This document shows, one piece after another, positions 9,523 to 17,601 of a stretch of 56,126 nucleotides of DNA. The notes beneath the pieces were generated by a model. That model was not told the DNA's origin. It saw only the letters and a list, made by a program, of their open reading frames with translations, and did not search any database. The DNA comes from Ammoniphilus sp. YIM 78166 (lineage in GTDB: Bacteria > Bacillota > Bacilli > Aneurinibacillales > RAOX-1), in assembly GCF_004522215.1 (NCBI RefSeq), contig NZ_SDLR01000016.1, positions 1 through 56,126 on the forward strand, written 5' to 3'. Numbering within the stretch: position 1 is the stretch's first letter; the number at the start of each line of letters is the position of its first letter. The position numbers were made by a program, and so were the translations under genes.

Positions 9523-10371
9523 ATGAAAAAGAGTAAAAAAATTATCGGGTTTACTGCACTATCTCTTGCTCTATTATCAGGCGCTTTTTATGCAAACAAT
9601 TTCATAGGTTCTGCTAATACGCAAAGCACGCAAGGGTATGAAAAGGTAGTAGCCGAACAACAAAATAGCCTAAAAACGTTCGATGACATTTTAGGGTTAG
9701 CTGATAATATCTTAATCGGTACAGTAGTTAGTCAAGAAGATAATGAAGATGGAGCGTTCAAAAGTACGTTTGCTGTAGAAGGTCAGTTAAAGGGAAGTGC
9801 AGAAAATTTAATCGATGTATACGAAGTTCCTGGGCATCTTGAAGTAGGAAAGAAATATATATTGTTCCTTGAATATTGGGAAGGTGAATTTTACCCGAAC
9901 CCAGTTTTCACTTCAGTTAATAAAGATGCTATAATCGAGATTCAAAATAATAATGAGTTAAAAGGCGCTGAAAAATTCATTAAAGCCAAAAACAAGGATG
10001 AACTGGTTAAATATATAAAAAACTCGGATAGTGCAAAATTATTAACCAAAAAACAGTTTAATGTTGTAAATAAATATGCAAGTGATGACCAACTAATTAG
10101 TTCGTCTACAACTATCCTTAGTATTATCCCAAAGGAAATTATAGAAGAAAACAAGCATATAAAGGTTGCCAAAATTGAAATTACTGAAAGCTTTAAAGGA
10201 TCTTTAAAATCAGATACTCTTATGCTTCCTCCTAGTATTGAGGTAGGAAAAGAATACCTAGTCTTCTTAAAAGAAAAGAACGGGACATTAACTATTTCCT
10301 CTAGAGAAGGTAGTGTAATTAGTAAGAACAATTCTCAATGGGGTGAGTTAATAAGAAAAATTCAACAATAG
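9523..10371 (+). CDS. Secreted protein with two NTR/TIMP-like repeats
   Basis: 282 aa with an N-terminal signal or anchor segment (MKKSKKIIGFTALSLALLSG). Two homologous units of about 80 residues are visible. Unit 1 has ADNILIGTVV, then FAVEGQLKGS, then LEVGKKYILFL. Unit 2 has SSTTILSII, then IEITESFKGS, then IEVGKEYLVFL. The order (exposed strand, 'xKG' turn, 'xGKxYLxFL' strand) resembles the OB-fold NTR domain of TIMP-type protease inhibitors, but the cysteines are absent. AAGGAGG starts it 15 bp after the protease stop, so they form one operon. The inhibitor or chaperone role is inference. Confidence 0.6.
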   Translation: MKKSKKIIGFTALSLALLSGAFYANNFIGSANTQSTQGYEKVVAEQQNSLKTFDDILGLADNILIGTVVSQEDNEDGAFKSTFAVEGQLKGSAENLIDVYEVPGHLEVGKKYILFLEYWEGEFYPNPVFTSVNKDAIIEIQNNNELKGAEKFIKAKNKDELVKYIKNSDSAKLLTKKQFNVVNKYASDDQLISSSTTILSIIPKEIIEENKHIKVAKIEITESFKGSLKSDTLMLPPSIEVGKEYLVFLKEKNGTLTISSREGSVISKNNSQWGELIRKIQQ

Positions 10372-10376
10372 TAAAA

Positions 10377-10410
10377 AGGGTTGGTGATCTATAATCGCCA
10401 ACCCTCTATT
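10377..10410 (+). terminator. Terminator of the cargo operon
   Basis: Stem GGGTTGGTGAT with ATCGCCAACCC (about 10378-10404) and a short T-rich tail, 6 bp after the stop of the two-repeat secreted protein and just inside the transposon right end. Confidence 0.75.
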
Positions 10411-10465
10411 TATAGTGGTGAGTTTTAATTAACGTTGTAAATCCGCGTTTTTCTGGTACTACCCC

Positions 10466-10645
10466 TATACGGTCGTCGCTGGAATAACTAGATGAGTTTG
10501 ATTCTTTAATAAATACTTCCGCACCATTTGCGTCTTTATCCGTCCAAGTGGTTCCACTAAAAGCCGGATCATTGTCCATTGTAGATGACCCTGCGGCACT
10601 AGCAGCCGATGCAATTCCCATCGTTAAGGATAATGCCAATAATGA
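10466..10645 (-). pseudogene. Secreted protein, 5' part (interrupted and beheaded)
   Basis: This is the N-terminal part of the gene continued at 4084-4389. It shows a signal peptide core (SLLALSLTMGIASAASAAG) and then ...FSGTTWTDKDANGAEVFIKESNSSSYSSDDR up to the TATAC target site. The start codon is missing: at about 10646 the sequence switches to the truncated transposase of element C, and the only upstream codons are from that element. The gene therefore suffered two separate mobile-element events. Confidence 0.7.
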
Positions 10646-11597
10646 TTTAACGTCTTACATTATAAATAAAAGTATTAATGAGATTATCATGCATTCGTTG
10701 ATAACGATGGTAGATAAAACATAATAAATAAACGTAAACGATCCATTCATTCAGTCGTTTAAGCTTGTAGACAGAGTAATAGCCTACTAATGAGGCATAG
10801 TATTTGATGCTTTCTTTAGAAATCCCTAACGCCGGTAACAACTTTTGAGCTAGCCTATATAATGATTGTATTTGTTTACCTCGATCCATCTCACGCTTTA
10901 TTTCACCAGCGCTAAAATCTTTGGGTTCGTGTTTAAGTTGAGTAATTTCATACAGACCTGAAGAATCACTTAGCAGTTGTTTCAAAGCTTCAATATCAGA
11001 CTGGGTAAGATGATGATGCATCATGGCGATTAATCGATTTTGCTCATGGGTTATTGCCTTTCCTATCATATCTTGCATAAAACTATAGCTAGGAGCAACA
11101 ATACGGTGTTCATACAAATAATTTATGATTTCTCGGAAGATATAAATGGGCTTACCGCAAAACGTTGCAGCCTTTTGAGCTTTTTCCTCCATCTTACGAC
11201 GTTCTTCAGCATCACAACTGCGGTAATTGAATAGTTCAAGAATAAGATGCTGCTGTTTTAGCCTAGTAAACTTACCAATTGAACTCAGGTCGGTGATCTC
11301 ACTACCGTTGCTGTTGAAATATTTTTTCTGAACATACTGAAGATCCTCTTCCACTTCATGAAGGTCAAACGTAAAAAATAAGTGTTTGGCTTTAAAATAG
11401 CCGAGTTGCAGGATAAAGTAAGCCTTAGACTTAACAGAACGTAATGTATCTAGCAATTCTTTCTCTGGTTGAGAGAGAGAAAAATACTGACAACGATCTT
11501 CATATGTGAAGATTGGTCTGTCATAAATAATCTTTATTTCATCCTCACTAAGAATTTTCAACCGATTTTGGTTCGTTTTGTTTTTTTCAATATACAT
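10646..11597 (-). pseudogene. tnpA: Tn3 transposase, N-terminal fragment (element C)
   Basis: 316 codons of the N-terminal DUF4158 region. They align almost residue for residue with the start of the transposase at 17602 (RLKIL..., FTYEDRC.YFSLSQPEKELL, AKHLFFTFDL). The frame breaks off at ...FIYNVRR, where sequence of the secreted-protein gene begins, so about two thirds of tnpA and the left end of element C are lost. It retains the GAAWTG-equivalent codon that is a stop in the 17602 copy (LNEWIVYV), which shows the ancestral sequence. Confidence 0.85.
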
Positions 11598-11776
11598 GTT
11601 TTCCCTTTCTTATGATAGAGATCAATAGGTGTATATTCATCATTTGATTCCCTAAAATCCAGAATAAAGGGAACCTTTCAAGTATCCCGATTTTCTTACT
11701 CTAGATCGTTCCCTATTTATTCTCCCTAAATCTAAGTCTATAATCAAGATGAAATACACAGAAAAGGGGAAGCCAG
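11598..11776. promoter_or_regulatory. Divergent promoter/res region of element C
   Basis: A 179-bp gap between divergent tnpA and tnpR, the normal position of res in this Tn3 subgroup. The sequence includes the imperfect inverted motif GGGAAC/GTTCCC (about 11669-11674 and 11708-11713). A role in resolution and autoregulation is inferred from position. Confidence 0.4.
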
Positions 11777-12361
11777 ATGGGGAAGCTTTACGGATATGCT
11801 CGCGTGTCAGCTGCGCATCAAGATTTAGAAATACAGATCGAAGAATTGCAACGATATGGTGTTGATGAGTTATTTTATGAAAAGATGTCAGGCAAGAATA
11901 TGAATGACCGTACAGAATTTAAGCGGATCCTTGAAGTGGTGCAACCCGGTGATACAGTGGTCGGTTACAAATTGGATCGAATGGGACGATCCATCTCTGA
12001 CGTGTTGAAAACCTACGAATCATTTACTGAGAGGGGCATTCATCTAGTATGCTTGGCTGATGGGATCGACACACGTCGGAGCAACGATATCATGACCAAA
12101 GCAATGGTCACACTTTTAGGATTGTTTGCGGAAATGGAACGTAATTTCATTAGTGAACGAACGATGTCGGGGAAAATCAGAGCGAGGGAAAACGGGATCA
12201 AGTTTGGTCGTAAAGGGAAAAACAAGGATCTAGTCGATCATGCCATTGATCTTTGGAAAACGGGTGAGTATACAATCAAGCAGATTGAGAAAAAGACAAC
12301 TGTAACAAAATCAACGTTATATCGTGAAATTGAGAAGCGTGGGCTAATTAGAGAAGCTTGA
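11777..12361 (+). CDS. tnpR: Serine resolvase TnpR (element C)
   Basis: 194 aa. Resolvase fold starts KLYGYARVSAAHQDL with the catalytic Ser in ARVSA; YKLDRMGRS and RNFISERT are family motifs. The C-terminal helix-turn-helix is YTIKQIEKKTTVTKSTLYREI. AAAAGGGGAAG precedes the ATG. It is divergent from the tnpA remnant and is the only intact gene of this element. Confidence 0.93.
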   Translation: MGKLYGYARVSAAHQDLEIQIEELQRYGVDELFYEKMSGKNMNDRTEFKRILEVVQPGDTVVGYKLDRMGRSISDVLKTYESFTERGIHLVCLADGIDTRRSNDIMTKAMVTLLGLFAEMERNFISERTMSGKIRARENGIKFGRKGKNKDLVDHAIDLWKTGEYTIKQIEKKTTVTKSTLYREIEKRGLIREA

Positions 12362-12439
12362 CTTGGTAGTCTTTTGTTTTAAGGGTGCTTTTTTCTTACT
12401 CAATCTTTTCTGTAAGGGGATGATAGGAAAAACACCCTT

Positions 12440-12473
12440 AATGAACTTTTTCGGGGGATGGGCAAAAACACCC
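12440..12473 (-). repeat. Right inverted repeat of Tn3 element C
   Basis: Read on the minus strand from 12473 it begins GGGTGTTTTTGCCCATCCCC, matching the ends of element D at 16656 (GGGTGTTTTTGCACATCCCC) and 21234 with few changes. It marks where element C inserted into an IS3-family transposase gene, which resumes at 12474. Confidence 0.8.
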
Positions 12474-12722
12474 AAGATGGAAGGCAGTATGAGCCGTAAG
12501 GGTAACTGCTACGACAACGCTTGTATTGAATCTTTTCATAGCATCATCAAAAAAGAACTTATCTATCTTGAAAAATTTAAAACTCGCGAGGAGGCAAAGA
12601 AGCGAATCTATGAGTATATAGAATTTTTTTACAATCGAAAAAGAATTCACTCCTCTATAGGGTACTTCTCGCCTGTTCAATACGAACGTATGTACTACAA
12701 ATATACTAAAACTGTAGCCTAA
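12474..12722 (+). pseudogene. IS3-family transposase (OrfB) C-terminal fragment
   Basis: About 80 residues of the DDE integrase core: MSRKGNCYDNACIESFHS with the catalytic Glu in ESF, then FYNRKRIHSSIGYFSPVQYE, the signature of IS3/IS150-group OrfB. The upstream part of the open frame comes from the transposon C end and is not native. After the stop, a terminal repeat-like TGTCTACTCTATTGACC (about 12738-12754) gives the IS right end. The 5' half is missing. Confidence 0.85.
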
Positions 12723-12761
12723 AATCTCTATTTTCTGTGTCTACTCTATTGACCTAATACC

Positions 12762-13723
12762 AGTTTGCTCATCATTGGGGAGACGGAACGACTTCTTCTT
12801 CAGATGGGATGAGGGTAGAAATTGGAGTTTCAGCACTCAATGCGGATGCAAATCCACATTATGGACATGGCAAAGGAGCCACACTTTACCGTTTTGTTAG
12901 CGATCAAAACACTGCCTTTTACAACACTGTGATTAATACGAATTCAAGAGATGCTTTGCATGTCATTGATGGAATCTATCATCATATCACCGATTTAAGT
13001 ATTGAGGAACATTATACAGATACAGCAGGCTATACGGATCATGTCTTCGGTTTGAGCCACATATTTGGTTTTCGTTTTGCTCCACGTTTACGTGATTTGG
13101 ATAGCGCTCGCCTTTTCACGATTGAAAAAGCAGATCAATTTCCTGAATTACAAGCACATCTTCGTCAAAGGATTTCCACAAAAACAATATTAAACAGCTA
13201 TGACGATGTTTTACGAATTGCCCATTCGATACGTGAGGGAATGGTGTCTGCTTCTTTGATTATGGGAAAAATTAATTCATACAACCGGAAAAATGAAATT
13301 TCTAAAGCTCTAGGTGAAATGGGGAAGATTGAAAAAACAATTTTTTTGTTAGACTATGTTTCTGACAAATCCTTTCGCCATCGTATCCAGAGAGGCCTGA
13401 ATAAAGGTGAATCCACGAATGCTCTTGCAAGGGCGATTTTTTTCGGTAAAAGAGGGATTCTTCGTGAACGAGCATTAAATGATCAACTACAACGGGCCAG
13501 TGCGTTAAGTATTATAGTCAACGCTATTTCGATTTGGAATACAGTCTATTTATCTAAAGCATCGGAAGCACTCATGAAGACGAAACCTTTTCCTGAACAT
13601 CTGTTAAGACATGTTTCCTCATTGGGCTGGAATCATATTAATTTATTAGGTGAATATAAGTTAAACTTCGATGACATCCCAAGTATAAACGAGCTGAGAC
13701 CTCTTAGATTAAATGCCGAATAG
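12762..13723 (+). pseudogene. tnpA: Tn4430-group transposase, C-terminal fragment
   Basis: About 320 codons starting without an initiation codon (QFAHHWGDGTTSSSDGMRVEIG...). They align with residues ~670-984 of the transposase at 4485-7439 (YTDTAGYTDHVFGLSH, NKGESTNALARAIFFG). The catalytic residues are present but the DNA-binding half is absent. It starts right after the IS3-family end, so that IS probably inserted here and a deletion removed the rest. A GCCCCAT/ATGGGGC hairpin follows at 13737-13757. Confidence 0.85.
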
Positions 13724-13796
13724 ACAAATTAATTTGGCCCCATGACATCAATGGGGCTTAGCGTATTTAAAATAAGCCTTTTTCCGAAGACCAGAC

Positions 13797-13836
13797 TCTT
13801 AGCGTAGGATTTTTACAAAAAGCTGTCGGTACCCCC
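13797..13836 (-). repeat. Right inverted repeat of a Tn4430-type element
   Basis: The minus strand from about 13836 reads GGGGGGTACCGACAGC..., ending in ACGCTAAGAG. This resembles the published Tn4430 end (GGGGGTACCGCCAGC...CGCTAAG). It closes the tnpA fragment at 12762-13723, so element B (different ends) and this remnant are distinct transposons. Confidence 0.7.
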
Positions 13837-13917
13837 CATAATCATATCAATAGAGTATAATCTTGTGGTAAGATAAAGACAAATATTTTACTACACTAAT
13901 GCACTAAAGGTGAATAA

Positions 13918-15243
13918 ATGAAGATAAATTTGTATTCCAAAAACATTTTAATTTTAGCCATGCCAGCAATTATCGAAAGTCTTCTTCAAAGTATGGTTGG
14001 ATTTGTAGATACTTTGTTCATCGCCAAGTTAGGATTGAAAGAAGTGGCAGCAGTAGGTATTTCAAATGCCATTTTACAACTTTATTTTGCTGTATTTCTA
14101 GCTATTGGAACGGCTTCGACTGTATTTGTGTCCCGTTCATTTGGCGCAAAAGATAAAGAGGTTGTTAAAAGTATCTCTTCACAATCTATAATCCTCACCA
14201 TTATAGTTGGTTCAATTTTCGGATTCATTTCTTTTTTCCTAGCAGAGTCATTTTTGAAAGTAATGGGTGCTGAACAAGATGTATTGGAGATAGGTTCTTT
14301 GTATTTTAAGATTGTTGCAACACCTTCTATCCTCATGTCCATGATGTTTACCATTGGAGCCATTCTGAGGGGTTCTGGTGATACAAGAACGCCCATGCAA
14401 GTGGGGATCTGGATGAATATTGTTCATATCTTACTGGATTATATCTTGATTTTCGGCATATTTTTTGAGGGATTCGGCATTCAAGGAGCTGCAGTGGCAA
14501 GTGTCATCGCACGATTATTTGGCGTAATTTTGTTACTTCGTCATTTATTTATTAAAGGGTTCATTTCTCATCATCTAGATGCTTGGAAATTAAAGGTGGA
14601 GATGATGATAGACCTAGTGAAATTAGGGCTTCCTGCCTCTTTGGAGCGTCTCTTTATGCGTTTTGGACAAATCATTTATTTTGGCATGATTATCCGAATG
14701 GGAACAGAAGTATATGCAGCCCATACCTTGGCAGGTAACTTTACTATTTTTGCATCGGTCATTGGAACAGGGTTTGCCGTAGCCACAACAACGCTCGTCG
14801 GAAAAAGCATCGGGGCTGGAAATTTCGAAGATGTAAAGAAGTACAGTTTGGCGTCCATGTTGTTAATGTCTCTCATGATGACCGTGACGCTACTCATTAC
14901 ATATCTGTTTTCCTCCCAAATCAGTCCATTATTTACAACGAATACAGTTGTTATAGCTTTAATTACAACGGTTCTCGTTATTGATGTTATCACTCAACCA
15001 GCAACCGCCATTGTTGCTTCTTTAACAGCTACTCTGCAAGCTGGTGGGGACACGAAGTTCCCGATGTATATGACAGCCATAGGAATATGGGGGATTCGGA
15101 CAGTGGGGGTTTACTTACTTGGGATTTATTTTGGATTAGGACTTGTTGGCGTTTGGATTTCCATTGCGCTAGACAATTATATACGAGCCATTTTTTTAGT
15201 GATGCGCTATCGTTCCTTCAGATGGGTTAAAAATTTAAGTTGA
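13918..15243 (+). CDS. MATE-family multidrug/toxin exporter
   Basis: 441 aa, about 12 hydrophobic helices in two similar halves. MATE features: PAIIESLLQSMVGFVDTLFIAKLG at the start, IGAILRGSGDTRTPM in helix 5-6 and the second-half counterpart TATLQAGGDTKFPM. It would export cationic compounds coupled to Na+ or H+ in the membrane. AAGGTG precedes the ATG, and a TATAAT (13856-13861) lies just after the transposon end. Substrate unknown. It may be resident plasmid cargo trapped between transposons. Confidence 0.92.
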   Translation: MKINLYSKNILILAMPAIIESLLQSMVGFVDTLFIAKLGLKEVAAVGISNAILQLYFAVFLAIGTASTVFVSRSFGAKDKEVVKSISSQSIILTIIVGSIFGFISFFLAESFLKVMGAEQDVLEIGSLYFKIVATPSILMSMMFTIGAILRGSGDTRTPMQVGIWMNIVHILLDYILIFGIFFEGFGIQGAAVASVIARLFGVILLLRHLFIKGFISHHLDAWKLKVEMMIDLVKLGLPASLERLFMRFGQIIYFGMIIRMGTEVYAAHTLAGNFTIFASVIGTGFAVATTTLVGKSIGAGNFEDVKKYSLASMLLMSLMMTVTLLITYLFSSQISPLFTTNTVVIALITTVLVIDVITQPATAIVASLTATLQAGGDTKFPMYMTAIGIWGIRTVGVYLLGIYFGLGLVGVWISIALDNYIRAIFLVMRYRSFRWVKNLS

Positions 15244-15270
15244 GATAAGCAGTTACTTGAATTCCTTAAT

Positions 15271-15308
15271 GGGGATGGTTGCTCAATAAAAAGCACACCA
15301 ACCCCAAA
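15271..15308. terminator. Terminator between the MATE and SBF-family genes
   Basis: Stem GGGGATGGT (15271-15279) with ACCAACCCC (15297-15305), lying between two convergent genes and able to serve both. Confidence 0.65.
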
Positions 15309-16283
15309 TCAGCTAGTGTGTCTTTCTTTATACTCTCTTTTCCTTAAAAGTAATAACAGTTGGGCAACCATAGCTAATATAGGAAGTTCGAGTAAAGGTC
15401 CGATGACTAAGGTTAAGGCAATTAAAGGTTGGTCAGGAAAGGCGGTCATCGCAATCGCTAAGGCTATCGGGGAGTTCCTTGCTAACGTGGTTAAGTTAAA
15501 ACTCACCTTATCTTCGAAAGAAAATTGACACCGACTACCCACTTTCTGACCAATGATGAAATTGACAACAAAAAACAAAACAATAGGAATCAATATTTTC
15601 CATAATAAATCTAAATTACTTAGCAACAATTTCCCTTGCGATGCAAACATAGCTACAATAGCGAGACTTAAAAAGATAATGGGAAAAATGCTGATATTAG
15701 ATAGCAATTTATCTTCTATCTGTTTACGTTTACTTAATATGGCTTTTGTAATAAAAGCTAGTAGTAACGGAATAATCAACACAATCAAAACACTTTCCAC
15801 TAGGAAAGAAAACTCAATGGTGCCTTTAGTTCCACCAAATAACAGTAAATATATAGGTAATAGAAGAACTTGGAGAATGAGGTTTAGTGGCAAAATGGTC
15901 GTTGATAATGCGACATTACCCTTTGCGATACCCGTAAATATTAAGTACCAATCAGTACACGGGGTTACCATTAACATAATAAATCCAATCCACAGAGCTG
16001 GATATTCGGCAAGAAACAGATAGGCTAAGAGCCAAGCAAACAGAGGTGTCCAAACAAAATTCATGATAACAGTAGCATAAGTAAATTTTATATTTTTAAA
16101 GGAATCCTTAATATCTTCTATTGGTATTTGTAAAAAGGTTATGTAAAGCATCCCGATTAATAAGGGAACTATAAATAACTCTGCATAATTTGTAGCTATC
16201 ATAAAGTTACCCAGACCAAGACCTAACACAACAGATAATAGAATGATAAATGAATATAACTTTTCAACCAAATTCACTTGCAT
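15309..16283 (-). CDS. SBF/ACR3-type membrane carrier (arsenite-efflux-like)
   Basis: 324 aa, about 10 transmembrane segments. The stretch MLMVTPCTDWYLIFTGIAKGNVALSTTILPLNLILQVL matches the conserved middle of bile-acid symporter/ACR3 proteins, where a Cys in a proline-rich context binds arsenite in ACR3. The second half repeats the fold (FNLTTLARNSPIALAIAMTAFP). Relatives are often annotated as arsenic resistance proteins. No arsR or arsC is adjacent, so arsenite as substrate is only likely. Divergent from the small gene at 16384. Confidence 0.75.
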   Translation of the reverse strand: MQVNLVEKLYSFIILLSVVLGLGLGNFMIATNYAELFIVPLLIGMLYITFLQIPIEDIKDSFKNIKFTYATVIMNFVWTPLFAWLLAYLFLAEYPALWIGFIMLMVTPCTDWYLIFTGIAKGNVALSTTILPLNLILQVLLLPIYLLLFGGTKGTIEFSFLVESVLIVLIIPLLLAFITKAILSKRKQIEDKLLSNISIFPIIFLSLAIVAMFASQGKLLLSNLDLLWKILIPIVLFFVVNFIIGQKVGSRCQFSFEDKVSFNLTTLARNSPIALAIAMTAFPDQPLIALTLVIGPLLELPILAMVAQLLLLLRKREYKERHTS

Positions 16284-16383
16284 CCCTCACTTAATAACTA
16301 TTAATACAAATCTATCATATCATAAGAACGTTATTGAACCGAGGGAATTAGAAAGTGATATGATTAATTGGAGGCGGGGTAAA

Positions 16384-16587
16384 ATGGTTATCACGAAAGA
16401 TATGCCTGTATCAGGTATCGCAAACAGTTGGGATAAGACAAAAGAAGTATTCAAAAAATACGATGTTCCTGTTAATTCTAACATGGCATTAAAGGAAATT
16501 CTTCAAGGGGAACTATTGGATTTATTGATTTCTGACTTAAATAAAGTCATTGGAAGTTCTAGAACTACTTGTATTGAAGGTGGCTGA
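16384..16587 (+). CDS. Small ScdA_N/DUF1858-like protein
   Basis: 67 aa from the ATG at 16384, chosen because GGAGGCGG lies 7 nt upstream; a longer frame from 16243 overlaps the divergent gene and has no such site. The sequence VITKDMPVSGIANSWDKTKEVFKKYDVP...ALKEILQGE resembles the small helical N-terminal domain of ScdA-type iron-centre repair proteins, without the usual CC pair. Function unknown. A terminator follows. Confidence 0.55.
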   Translation: MVITKDMPVSGIANSWDKTKEVFKKYDVPVNSNMALKEILQGELLDLLISDLNKVIGSSRTTCIEGG

Positions 16588-16598
16588 CGAGTACAGTA

Positions 16599-16623
16599 AA
16601 GGCACTGGATGTGCCTTTTGTTT
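16599..16623 (+). terminator. Terminator after the small ScdA_N-like gene
   Basis: Stem AAGGCAC/GTGCCTT (16599-16605 with 16611-16617), loop TGGAT, then TTGTTT. Confidence 0.8.
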
Positions 16624-16717
16624 ATTGAGCTAAACGGAGATCTATAGTTCAATAAGGGTGTTTTTGCACATCCCCTCGAAAAGGTGGAATAACGAAATCA
16701 GCAACCTTTGTTCTAAT

Positions 16718-17344
16718 CTAACTTAACGAAGGTTGCTGATTTATACTTAATTCATGTTCCTTTACCCTCCTGTAAAAAGTGTTACTCTTCATACCAACTA
16801 TTTTCATGGCTTCCACAGCCGTTATCTTATTTTGTTTCCAGTCATAATAGGCAGATTTAAATTTTTCGTCAATCTCAAACTTCTTTCTGCCAAATTTGAC
16901 CCCGTTCCGAATAGCTACTCGAATCCCTTCCTCTTGCCTTTCCCTTATTCTTTTCCTTTCATCTTCTGCCATGTAACTCAATAATTGCAGTATTAAATCG
17001 GCGATTAAGGATTCAATACCGTTTATATCTTTGTACGTCATAGTATTAAGGAGCGGCATATCTAAAACCACAATATCAATTTTTTTAACTTTTATTAATT
17101 CCTGCCATTCGTCTAAGATCATTTGCTTGTTTCGTCCCAGCCTATCCAGTGACTTAATATATAGAACGTCCCCATTCCTAAACATCCGTTTCATCAATTG
17201 ATATTCCGGCCGTTTAAAATCTTTACCGCTTGCTTTTTCTATAAATATATACTCTTCATCAATTCCGATTTCTTTAGCGGTAGAAATTTGTCTCTCTAAA
17301 GACTGGTCTTTGCTGCTTACTCTTGCATAGAAAAATTTTCTCAT
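16718..17344 (-). CDS. tnpR: Serine resolvase TnpR (element D)
   Basis: 208 aa from ATG 17344, which has GGAGA 7 nt upstream; a longer frame to 17404 lacks a good site. Resolvase fold FFYARVSSKDQSLERQ with catalytic Ser in ARVSS, then IKSLDRLGRN, and EDERKRIRERQEEGI of the E helix. The C-terminal helix-turn-helix is TAVEAMKIVGMKSNTFYRRV. Frame intact, so it could still resolve cointegrates at the adjacent res. Confidence 0.93.
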   Translation of the reverse strand: MRKFFYARVSSKDQSLERQISTAKEIGIDEEYIFIEKASGKDFKRPEYQLMKRMFRNGDVLYIKSLDRLGRNKQMILDEWQELIKVKKIDIVVLDMPLLNTMTYKDINGIESLIADLILQLLSYMAEDERKRIRERQEEGIRVAIRNGVKFGRKKFEIDEKFKSAYYDWKQNKITAVEAMKIVGMKSNTFYRRVKEHELSINQQPSLS

Positions 17345-17601
17345 GGGCGTCTCCTGTGATTTCTTATTTTCAATAATTAACAATAACGACATGACAAAAT
17401 TCATGTTGTTATCTGAAATACATGTATATCCATTATAAATTCATTTCAAAATTTATACAACGATAGTGACATGTTTCAAAATTAAATATGTTATAATTAT
17501 GACATATAAAAATCACGGTTAAATCTATCTTTCAAAAAGTACACGTTTTGAAAGAAGTGATAGATTGCAGAGTGCTATTCTTTCCACGAGAAAGGGAACA
17601 T
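17345..17601. promoter_or_regulatory. res/promoter gap of element D
   Basis: AT-rich divergent gap between tnpR and tnpA with repeated motifs (TTTCAAAATT at about 17445 and TTTCAAAATTA at about 17474) and a TATAATTATGACATAT stretch near 17493. Resolvase sites and both promoters are expected here by family precedent. Confidence 0.4.

Larger units (their letters stand above)
4395..10465. mobile_element. Tn4430-like transposon B with riboswitch-protease cargo
   Basis: The terminal inverted repeats start GGGGTAGTACCAGAAAAACG (4395 rightward, 10465 leftward) and match for about 37 bp. The flanks carry an exact 5-bp duplication TATAC (4390-4394 and 10466-10470). Inside are tnpA and a tyrosine recombinase tnpI instead of a serine resolvase, the Tn4430 arrangement. 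A cargo of about 2 kb follows: c-di-GMP riboswitch, matrixin-like protease and a two-repeat secreted protein. The intact ends, genes and target duplication indicate recent insertion. Confidence 0.92.

Noticed and set aside
12363..12473. N-terminal part of the ORF containing the IS3-family fragment
   Set aside because: It is the resolvase-to-end spacer and inverted repeat of element C read through by chance.
15316..16023. Plus-strand ORFs opposite the SBF/ACR3-type gene
   Set aside because: Shadows of a clear membrane protein on the other strand.
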